From NCBI GenBank assembly GCA_015493185.1, contig WGDQ01000457.1, positions 1-5,402 on the forward strand: a stretch of DNA of 5,402 nt, written 5' to 3'. Position 1 is the stretch's first letter. Each line of letters opens with the position of its first letter. The translations under genes and the position numbers were made by a program. This DNA comes from Planctomycetaceae bacterium (lineage in GTDB: Bacteria; Planctomycetota; Planctomycetia; Pirellulales; JAEUIK01). Shown in pieces: positions 1 through 5,069 of the stretch. A model generated the notes under the pieces. That model worked only from the letters and a program-made list of their open reading frames with translations, had not been told where the DNA came from and searched no databases.

Positions 1-143
1 AATCGCTTCCAGGCCCGAGATGGTGAGCAGGCGATTCACATCAAAGGAGGGCCGAAGCAGGCGAATCGCCCCTTGCACTGGTCGATGCAGACCCGACAAC
101 GAGAATGGCCGCCTGCGCGCGATCGAAGCCGAAATTGGATCTT
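1..143. repeat. Diverged dispersed repeat, copy 1
   Basis: This stretch aligns along its whole length, in the same orientation, with 3191-3335. Identity is about three-quarters by eye, with several 1-2 base indels. The longest identical blocks are CGAAGCAGGCGAATC (53-67 here, 3246-3260 in the other copy), TCGATGCAGACCC (82-94 here) and CGCGATCGAAG. Both copies lie outside the recognised genes. The copy may continue beyond the left edge. Indels between the copies shift every reading frame, and one frame has a stop in this copy, so I do not think it codes for a protein now. It could be a noncoding repeat family, a decayed small gene or a mobile-element remnant. Confidence 0.7.
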
Positions 144-215
144 GTTGAAAGACACCTTCTCGAAGCGCACAACACAACAACGTGCGCCGCAAGCCTAGCC
201 CGCCATCGAGGCAAG
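144..215. other. Short intergenic remainder downstream of pcp
   Basis: These 72 bases lie between the repeat copy and the stop codon of the minus-strand peptidase gene. I see no gene, no clear hairpin followed by a T-run in either direction, and no recognisable site. Confidence 0.4.
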
Positions 216-968
216 TCAAACGCTCTTTTGCTCCGGGGGCCGATTGACCAACTGCCGCACGATGAGTCGTACGGCCTGTGCCGTTTGTTCCGGCGTCAGC
301 GGCCCCTGCGTGTGGTTTCCCATGTGGCCACCTGCGTGGTCGCCCACGGTGGGGCGCGCGTCGGTTCGGGCATCTCCAGACACCGTTGCCGATGGCAGCG
401 ATGCCGAAAAACTCGCCCCCGACCGCTGCGGTTCGTCGCTTGTGTGGCCACGGGCAAGCGGCAGGTGCAGAAACGCGACCTGCGTACCCCGTCGGTTGCG
501 ACCACTGAAAAACTGACTCCAGTAGAAAATCGCGTTGCACAGATACGTGCCCGCGTGAAACGACACTTCTGCCGGAAGCCCCGCCGCCCGCAATTGCTTG
601 GCCCAATCGCAAAGCGGCAGTGCCGTTTCGTAGGCCGCCGGTCCGTCCGGTTCCAAACGCATTGGTCGCCAACTCGGTTGGCCGGGTTCGTGGCCAACGT
701 TCAGCGCGAAGCGTTCGAGCCGAATTGTCGAGCTTTCGGCCGCCTGCCCCAGGTGAATCGCATAGTCGAATTCGCCTTGCAAGTCCGCTTCGATCTGCTG
801 CCGTACGCGGCGGAAATCGACCGGATACGTGCGAAACTCGATCGTCGGCTGTCCGTCGCCTTGCGACCGTGCTGCCCACTGCGCCCGAAAGGTTTCCAAA
901 CAAAGCTGACTGCTGTTGGTCGACCACGCGCCAAACGGTTCGAAGGCGGTGATCAAAATCCGTGTCAT
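216..968 (-). CDS. pcp: Pyroglutamyl-peptidase I (peptidase family C15)
   Basis: This cytosolic cysteine peptidase removes N-terminal pyroglutamate (5-oxoproline) from peptides. The 250-residue product starts MTRILITAFEPFG, the family opening (usually GFEPFG). The catalytic triad is in place: Glu85 in LERFALNV (family PERVAIN), Cys144 in AGTYLCN (family AGTFVCN) and His168 in AFLHLP (family FIHVP). EPDGPAAY at 106-113 is also typical. The family is usually about 200-220 residues. The extra length lies between His168 and the final helix LTPEQTAQAVRLIVRQL (224-240): about 50 residues rich in Ser, Ala, Gly, Thr and His where the family has roughly 15-20. The ATG is preceded by AGGTGG four bases upstream. 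It is the last of three minus-strand genes, 105 bases after the DECR-like gene. Its link to the acyl-CoA genes is unclear. Family assignment is very secure; true peptidase activity is inferred from the intact triad. Confidence 0.93.
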   Translation of the reverse strand: MTRILITAFEPFGAWSTNSSQLCLETFRAQWAARSQGDGQPTIEFRTYPVDFRRVRQQIEADLQGEFDYAIHLGQAAESSTIRLERFALNVGHEPGQPSWRPMRLEPDGPAAYETALPLCDWAKQLRAAGLPAEVSFHAGTYLCNAIFYWSQFFSGRNRRGTQVAFLHLPLARGHTSDEPQRSGASFSASLPSATVSGDARTDARPTVGDHAGGHMGNHTQGPLTPEQTAQAVRLIVRQLVNRPPEQKSV

Positions 969-972
969 GCGG

Positions 973-980
973 CCACCTTC
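973..980 (-). promoter_or_regulatory. Ribosome binding site of pcp
   Basis: On the minus strand the bases read GAAGGTGG, ending four bases before the ATG at 968. This purine-rich Shine-Dalgarno-like match supports the ATG that gives the family N-terminus MTRILITAFEPFG. The spacing is a little short. Confidence 0.5.
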
Positions 981-1073
981 GCTTTACCCCCAGTCACGTG
1001 CCACCGATTGCCCGCCGCTTGGTCGAGCACCCCCGCTGCGGTCCATCGCGCGATCGCCGTTCTTTCTGCCGCA

Positions 1074-1973
1074 TCAGGCCTGTGGCTTGTCGCTTTTCTT
1101 CGGTTTCATCACGGCTTGCAGTTGGTCCCATTGTTCGGGGGTTACCACTTCAAGGTCGCTGAACTCACCGGCACCGCGAAGCCATTCGCCGCCGTCGATC
1201 GTCACCACCTCGCCCGTCACATAGGCCGCGTAGTCCGCGAGCAAATCGCCCGCCAGAATGGACAGTTCTTGGTGCTCGCCGAATCGCTTGAGCGGAATGC
1301 GTTTCTCCGGCGCAAACTGATCGGCCAATTGCGGCGGCATCAGCCGCGACCAGGCCCCTTCGGTCGGAAATGGACCCGGCGCGATCGAGTTGAGCCGAAT
1401 GCCGTACTTGCCCCACTCGACGGCCAGCGATCGGGTGAGAATCAGCACGCCGGCCTTCGCCACGGCCGAGGGCACCACGTAACCCGATCCGGTCCAAGCG
1501 TAGGTAGTGGTAATGCTCAGCATCGCACCGGGCGTTTGATCGGCGATCCAGCGTTTGCCCATCGCCAGCGTGCAGTTGTACGTGCCCTTGAGCACGATAT
1601 CCACCACCACATTGAAGGCGTTGTACGAAAGCCGCTCGGTAGGACAGATGAAATTCCCTGCCGCGTTGTTCACCAGTCCGTCGACCCGGCCGAAGCGTTC
1701 GTAGGCCGACTCGATCAGTGCCTCGACCTGTTGCGGATCGCGAACGTCGCACGCCTGCGCCAGCACGTGACCACCGGTCTCTTGTTCGAGCTCGGCGGCC
1801 GTTTTTTCCACCACTTCGCCGCGCCGCCCGCAAATTACCAGGTTGCCTCCCAGCTCGAGCAGATAACGGCCCATCGAACGGCCCAGCCCCGTGCCCCCGC
1901 CGGTAATCAGCACCGTCTTCCCCTCGAAGGTGCCTTCTTTCAACATCGAGTCGGTCCGGGCAGCGGTAGACAT
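1074..1973 (-). CDS. SDR family oxidoreductase, 2,4-dienoyl-CoA reductase (DECR) type
   Basis: This is a probable NADPH-dependent reductase of 2,4-dienoyl-CoA, an auxiliary step in beta-oxidation of unsaturated fatty acids. The 299-residue Rossmann-fold protein has the cofactor loop TGGGTGLG (24-31), Asp77 in CDVRD and NNAAGNF (102-108). The active site is that of mitochondrial DECR1, not the classical YxxxK: Tyr158 in TTTYAWTGSG, then Ser169 and Lys173 in VVPSAVAKAG, with Asn107 in the position of DECR1 Asn148. EWGKYGIRLNSIAPGP (186-201) and IDGGEWL (259-265) also match that family. An upstream in-frame TTG at 2069 would add 32 residues with no SDR character, so I prefer the ATG at 1973, which has a good ribosome binding site. 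The tail after about residue 266 is charged and variable. It lies 238 bases after the MeaB gene and 105 before pcp. Subfamily is well supported; exact substrate is inferred. Confidence 0.9.
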   Translation of the reverse strand: MSTAARTDSMLKEGTFEGKTVLITGGGTGLGRSMGRYLLELGGNLVICGRRGEVVEKTAAELEQETGGHVLAQACDVRDPQQVEALIESAYERFGRVDGLVNNAAGNFICPTERLSYNAFNVVVDIVLKGTYNCTLAMGKRWIADQTPGAMLSITTTYAWTGSGYVVPSAVAKAGVLILTRSLAVEWGKYGIRLNSIAPGPFPTEGAWSRLMPPQLADQFAPEKRIPLKRFGEHQELSILAGDLLADYAAYVTGEVVTIDGGEWLRGAGEFSDLEVVTPEQWDQLQAVMKPKKSDKPQA

Positions 1974-1980
1974 TGGCAGT

Positions 1981-1990
1981 TTCCCTTTCC
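1981..1990 (-). promoter_or_regulatory. Ribosome binding site that decides the DECR-like start
   Basis: On the minus strand this reads GGAAAGGGAA, with the AGGGAA part seven bases before the ATG at 1973. It is the best Shine-Dalgarno-like site in the window. It supports starting at MSTAARTDSM and not at the upstream in-frame TTG (2069). Confidence 0.55.
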
Positions 1991-2034
1991 AGTTTCTCGG
2001 CCCTCGGCCATCGAAAAAAATCGTTCCCGGCCGC

Positions 2035-2068
2035 GTTTCACTTCCAGATATCACATGTTTCGCTTCCA
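2035..2068 (-). promoter_or_regulatory. Paired direct repeats, candidate operator upstream of DECR-like gene
   Basis: On the plus strand GTTTCACTTCCA (2035-2046) and GTTTCGCTTCCA (2057-2068) differ at one base of twelve and start 22 bases apart, about two helical turns. They lie 61-95 bases upstream of the DECR-like start. Same-face spacing is what a regulator binding as tandem copies would need. No regulator gene is in the window, so the role is inference. A looser third match, GTTTCCCTTTCCA (1979-1991), overlaps the ribosome binding site and may be coincidence. Confidence 0.3.
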
Positions 2069-2154
2069 AATTTCACACACTGCCTGCCCTGCAACATTTC
2101 CCGCCCGGCAAAATGGCCTTGCCGCTCGGACGACGCGCCCCTTGGGCACGCATC

Positions 2155-2191
2155 CGCCTTGGCAGAGTGTCTCGCCTTGGCGCGGAGTGTC
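2155..2191. repeat. Imperfect tandem duplication, 2 copies
   Basis: CGCCTTGGCAGAGTGTC (2155-2171) is followed after one base by CGCCTTGGCGCGGAGTGTC (2173-2191), the same unit with a two-base insertion. It lies just downstream of the MeaB stop codon, in noncoding sequence. A local slippage duplication is the simplest explanation. Confidence 0.5.
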
Positions 2192-2211
2192 CGCCTGCGG
2201 CAACTCCTTCA

Positions 2212-3066
2212 TCATCCGCCATCGTCGCGGTGGGGTGCATCGTGCGCGTCGGGCTCGCTTGCCCGGTGGTGCGCATCGTGTTCGTCGCGCTCGGCTTGCT
2301 CGACCGGTTGCGACTCCGGTGCTTGCGCGGGCTCAGTCACAATCGTTTGCCAAAGCTCGGGCACACCCGCTCCCGTGGCGGCGGTCACGTTCAGAATAGG
2401 AATCTCCGGCGCGCCGGGCACCAGCGTTAGTGCCGAACGCAACTGCTGCCGCACCCGGTCGGCACCCGGCAGGTCCGACTTGTTCACAACCACCAGATCG
2501 GCCACTTCGATTACGCCGGCCTTTTCCCACTGCACCTCGTCGCCCGTGTTGGGCGTGACGAGCAACACCAGCGTATCGACGTATTGTCGCACGGCCAACT
2601 GATCCTGCCCCACGCCCACCGTTTCCACCAGAATCACGTCGAACCCGAAGGCGTCCAACCACGGAATGGCCGATTCCACAGCCGCTGAAATGCCGCCATA
2701 CGCGCCCCGCGTCGACAAGCTACGAAAATACACATGCTCGTCGGCCGGGTCGAACTGCACCCGAATCCGATCGCCCAGCAGCGCGCCACCGGTGAGCGGG
2801 CTTTGCGGATCGCAGGCCAGCACGGCCACTTTCAGCCCTTGCCCGCGCAAATGTCCAATGAGTGCGCCCACCAAGGTGCTTTTGCCCGCCCCGCCGCTGC
2901 CGGTAATTCCCACCACGCGGGCCCGCTGAGAGCCCGCCTTGCGTGGCAGCGGCAGTTGCACGCCCGACTCCACCAACGTGAGCACCTGAGCCAGCGCGCG
3001 CCGCTCGCCGGCCGCGAATCGAGCCAACAGTGATTCTTGTTCTTCTGACGATGCATCGGCAAACAT
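2212..3066 (-). CDS. meaB: Methylmalonyl-CoA mutase-associated GTPase MeaB/ArgK family, short form
   Basis: This is a G3E-class P-loop GTPase. Known MeaB proteins act as chaperones of adenosylcobalamin-dependent methylmalonyl-CoA mutase, gating cofactor loading and protecting it from inactivation. The 284-residue product has a short helical N-terminus with the family pattern LLARFAAGERRALAQVLTLVE (14-34), Walker A GSGGAGKS (56-63), Asp87 in ACDPQSP, GGALLGDRIRV (93-103), ETVGVGQDQ (148-156), GDEVQWEKAGVIEVAD (175-190) and the guanine-specificity motif NKSD (195-198). The G domain ends near GVPELWQTI (234-242). The usual C-terminal dimerisation arm, about 60-80 residues in characterised MeaB, is absent; a tail rich in Gln/Glu, then His and Asp, replaces it (about 245-284). 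An in-frame TTG at 3144 would add 26 residues; I chose the ATG because it begins where the family does. Neither start has a clear ribosome binding site. The mutase is not in the window. Family is secure; partner is inferred. Confidence 0.9.
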   Translation of the reverse strand: MFADASSEEQESLLARFAAGERRALAQVLTLVESGVQLPLPRKAGSQRARVVGITGSGGAGKSTLVGALIGHLRGQGLKVAVLACDPQSPLTGGALLGDRIRVQFDPADEHVYFRSLSTRGAYGGISAAVESAIPWLDAFGFDVILVETVGVGQDQLAVRQYVDTLVLLVTPNTGDEVQWEKAGVIEVADLVVVNKSDLPGADRVRQQLRSALTLVPGAPEIPILNVTAATGAGVPELWQTIVTEPAQAPESQPVEQAERDEHDAHHRASEPDAHDAPHRDDGG

Positions 3067-3190
3067 GGCGGCCAAGATACCGCTACCACGATGGGCTGGC
3101 AACCAACCCGCAACCGGCAATCGCCGTCGTTCCTCTGCGGCCAAGGTGGTTGGGAGCCGCGGAAGAATCGAGTAGATTAAACGTCTTCAA

Positions 3191-3335
3191 AACCCGCTTT
3201 CGGGCCCGAGATTGTGAGCACGCGGTCGTACGTATTGAAGGAGCGCGAAGCAGGCGAATCCCGCTTGGACTGCTCGATGCAGACCCACCACGAGACGGTC
3301 GGCTCGCTCGCGATCGAAGACGGAATTGGATTTTG
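3191..3335. repeat. Diverged dispersed repeat, copy 2
   Basis: This is the partner of 1-143, in the same orientation, with the shared blocks CGAAGCAGGCGAATC (3246-3260), CTCGATGCAGACCC (near 3273-3286) and CGCGATCGAAG (3309-3319). Similarity fades beyond TTGGATTTT near 3335 on the right. On the minus strand this copy is open for translation, but the indels relative to copy 1 are not multiples of three, which argues against a conserved protein. It begins about 125 bases upstream of the MeaB start. Confidence 0.7.
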
Positions 3336-3518
3336 AAGGCCTAAAACCTCGTTGAAACGCGACGCGGCCACGTTGCCGTTGCGGCGCGATCGGCCCAATG
3401 GGTGTTTTGCATCGGCCCAGCCGGTCCTGTTCCCCTTGGTCTTGGTCGGCCTGCCTTGGCGATATTGGTTCGGCTTCGTACAAAAAATCCGTTGGCATAC
3501 ACGTATCGCATATCGCGC

Positions 3519-3552
3519 GACGCATGACGCACTACGACGCATGACGCATACG
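3519..3552. repeat. 17-base tandem duplication
   Basis: GACGCATGACGCA occurs at 3519-3531 and again at 3536-3548, giving two 17-base units (GACGCATGACGCACTAC and GACGCATGACGCATACG). Each unit itself holds two ACGCA steps. It sits in a stretch unusually dense in GCAT, TACG and CGCG words (about 3495-3565). No coding role is apparent. Confidence 0.6.
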
Positions 3553-3685
3553 TACGCGCGGCGCATGTTCGGGCTCGTTGGCGAGCGTCCGCGGGCGGTC
3601 GCGTTTGCGGATGTCGTGTCGCACCGCGACGCCCGCGATGGGCCGTCGTTTCGTCTCGGCCGTTGTGCAGTGCGGCCCATCGCAT

Positions 3686-3720
3686 CATCGGCGGCCACCA
3701 ATACATCGGCGGCCACCAAT
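3686..3720. repeat. 18-base perfect tandem duplication
   Basis: CATCGGCGGCCACCAAT is found at 3686-3702 and at 3704-3720, separated by a single A, so the period is 18 bases with perfect copies. The perfect identity suggests a recent slippage event or a two-copy binding site. It lies about 135-170 bases upstream of the thiolase start. Confidence 0.65.
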
Positions 3721-3727
3721 TCAGATG

Positions 3728-3745
3728 CCCGCGTCACGTCGCGGG
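3728..3745. other. Short perfect inverted repeat upstream of thiolase gene
   Basis: CCCGCG (3728-3733) and CGCGGG (3740-3745) flank the six-base loop TCACGT. The stem is all G/C and could gain a G-T pair at its base. No T-run follows on either side, so it is not a typical terminator. It could be a binding site or leader hairpin, or chance in GC-rich DNA. Confidence 0.25.
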
Positions 3746-3855
3746 TGTCGCGGTGCAGTGACAATTCACGCACTCCAAGCCACGTGCATCGGATCACACG
3801 CATCAAGTTTCCTGCATTGGGTCACAGGTTCAGAACACAAGAACGAAAGTAAAGC

Positions 3856-5034
3856 ATGAGCGGTTCGTATCTTTTGGGCGCATGTCGCACACCCATTGGC
3901 AAGTTCTTGGGCGGCCTTTCCTCACTGCCGGCACCGCAGTTGGGTTCCATCGCGATTGAAGAGGCCCTTCGTCGGGCGGGCATCCAACCGCCAGATGTCG
4001 ACGAGGTGATTATGGGCAACGTGCTCACCGCCGGCGTGGGGCAGGCGCCTGCCCGTCAGGCGGCATTGGGCGCGGGGCTTCCGCACAGCGTGGCCGCGCT
4101 AACGATCAACAAGGTATGCGGCTCTGGCCTCAAGGCCGTGATGCTGGCCGATCAGGCTATTCGCTGCGGCGATGCCCAGTGCATCGTGGCCGGCGGCATG
4201 GAGTCGATGAGCCGTGCCCCGCACCTGCTGCCCGGGTCGCGCACCGGTTGGAAATTCGGTTCGCAACCGATGCTCGACCACATGATCCACGACGGCCTGT
4301 GGTGCGCCTTTGAAGACATGGCCATGGGGTGCGAGGCCGACTACATCGCCGAGTCGCGGGGCATCTCACGCGACGACCAGGATGCCTACGCCGCCGAAAG
4401 CCATCGCCGGGCCATCGAGAGCATCGAGGCGGGACGTCTCACCCCCGAAATCGTTCCCGTCACGATCAAGGGCCGCAAAGGCGAAACCAGAATCGACCGC
4501 GACGAAGGCCCTCGCCCCGGCACCTCGACCGATGCGTTGGCCAAGCTGCCTCCGGCCTTCGGCCAGCAGGGCACCGTTACGGCGGGCAATGCTTCGCAAC
4601 TGAGCGACGGAGCGGCCGCGCTTGTCGTAGCCAGTCAAAGCGTTGCCCAGGCGAGCGACGCGCCCATCAAGGCCCGCGTGCTCGCCTCGGCCACGGCCGG
4701 TGTGGCACCGAAGGAAATTTTCGTCGCGCCGGTTCCGGCCATCGAAAAGGTATTGAAAAAAGCAGGCATGCAGCTATCCGACATCGACCTGTTTGAGCTG
4801 AACGAGGCCTTCGCCGCCCAAAGCCTGGCCTGCATGCGGCCCCTCGAACTGCCGCCGGAAAAGACCAACGTTCATGGCGGCGCGATCGCGCTGGGGCATC
4901 CTATCGGTGCCAGTGGCGCCCGCGTGCTGGTTACGCTGCTGCACGCACTCAAAGCGCACGACAAACAGCGCGGCCTGGCAGCGCTCTGCCTGGGCGGCGG
5001 CAACGCCGTGGCAATGATCGTCGAGTTGGTCTGA
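3856..5034 (+). CDS. Acetyl-CoA C-acetyltransferase (thiolase II type)
   Basis: This thiolase condenses two acetyl-CoA to acetoacetyl-CoA or runs the reverse cleavage, in the cytosol (EC 2.3.1.9). At 392 residues it is full length. The nucleophile is Cys88 in NKVCGSG, with GGMESMS at 113-119. Asn316 lies in NEAFAAQ, His348 in HGGAIALGHPIGASGAR (340-356), and the acid/base Cys378 in ALCLGGGNA. These positions nearly coincide with the Zoogloea biosynthetic thiolase (Cys89, His348, Cys378). The opening SGSYLLGACRTPIGKF is also typical. The ATG has only a weak purine-rich upstream stretch (GAACGAAAG). It is transcribed away from the MeaB gene and converges with the HSDL2-like gene, so it is probably its own unit. 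The acetoacetyl-CoA class (AtoB/PhaA/ThlA-like) fits best, but a broader 3-ketoacyl-CoA substrate range cannot be excluded, so I give no symbol. Confidence 0.95.
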   Translation: MSGSYLLGACRTPIGKFLGGLSSLPAPQLGSIAIEEALRRAGIQPPDVDEVIMGNVLTAGVGQAPARQAALGAGLPHSVAALTINKVCGSGLKAVMLADQAIRCGDAQCIVAGGMESMSRAPHLLPGSRTGWKFGSQPMLDHMIHDGLWCAFEDMAMGCEADYIAESRGISRDDQDAYAAESHRRAIESIEAGRLTPEIVPVTIKGRKGETRIDRDEGPRPGTSTDALAKLPPAFGQQGTVTAGNASQLSDGAAALVVASQSVAQASDAPIKARVLASATAGVAPKEIFVAPVPAIEKVLKKAGMQLSDIDLFELNEAFAAQSLACMRPLELPPEKTNVHGGAIALGHPIGASGARVLVTLLHALKAHDKQRGLAALCLGGGNAVAMIVELV

Positions 5035-5041
5035 CAAGCTG

Positions 5042-5069
5042 CTGAAAAACCCGCACCGCTGGGTTTCAG
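5042..5069. terminator. Possible bidirectional terminator hairpin between convergent genes
   Basis: CTGAAAAACCC (5042-5052) and GGGTTTCAG (5061-5069) pair around an eight-base loop, with two unpaired A residues on the left arm. The A-rich and T-rich arms flank a CCC/GGG core, so either strand gives a stem with A/U flanks. It lies in the 31-base gap and overlaps the stop codon of the minus-strand gene (5066-5068). The stem is weak, so confidence is modest. Confidence 0.4.

Larger units (their letters stand above)
1974..2211. other. Intergenic region between MeaB gene and DECR-like gene
   Basis: No gene is supported here. The 238-base gap holds the ribosome binding site of the DECR-like gene, a pair of 12-base direct repeats (2035-2046 and 2057-2068), a weak inverted repeat CGGCAA/TTGCCG (2106-2111 and 2119-2124, seven-base loop) and a small tandem duplication (2155-2191). 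Its length suggests that the DECR-like gene has its own promoter and is not simply cotranscribed with the MeaB gene. I could not identify convincing -35/-10 boxes. Confidence 0.4.
3067..3855. other. Long intergenic region between divergent MeaB and thiolase genes
   Basis: No gene is supported in these 789 bases. Open frames on both strands overlap one another, resemble no family I know, are Arg-rich in the way of GC-rich noncoding DNA, and run through the repeat copy. The region must hold the promoters of both flanking genes, but I found no convincing -35/-10 pair. Contents are repeat copy 2 (3191-3335), a 17-base tandem duplication (3519-3552), an 18-base tandem duplication (3686-3720) and a short perfect hairpin (3728-3745). 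I saw no tRNA or rRNA. Confidence 0.5.

Noticed and set aside
2106..2124. Inverted repeat CGGCAA/TTGCCG as a MeaB terminator
   Set aside because: The stem is six pairs with no T-run after it on the minus strand, and it is about 90 bases past the stop codon. Too weak to call.
105..2399. A 764-codon open frame on the plus strand
   Set aside because: It runs antisense across Pcp, the DECR-like enzyme and the end of MeaB, all of which have intact family motifs. Its translation is Arg/His/Pro-rich and matches nothing known. Long antisense frames are expected opposite GC-rich genes.
3067..3144. N-terminal extension of MeaB from an in-frame TTG at 3144
   Set aside because: The added 26 residues lie outside the family N-terminus and the TTG has no ribosome binding site; the ATG at 3066 is simpler.
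3384..3410. Minus-strand CKTPIGPI resembling the thiolase N-terminus CRTPIGKF, as a duplicated gene fragment
   Set aside because: The likeness covers only a few residues and does not extend into the following thiolase motifs; probably chance.
3519..3720. Possible CRISPR-like array from the short repeats
   Set aside because: There are two different units with only two copies each, no 20-40-base spacers between them and no cas genes.
3177..3806. A 209-codon minus-strand open frame in the large gap
   Set aside because: It reads through the repeat copy and both tandem duplications, is Arg-rich with no domain, and competes with equally long frames on the other strand.
3352..3852. A 166-codon plus-strand open frame ending just before the thiolase
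   Set aside because: No recognisable motif, no clear ribosome binding site and noncoding-like composition; it overlaps minus-strand frames of similar length.
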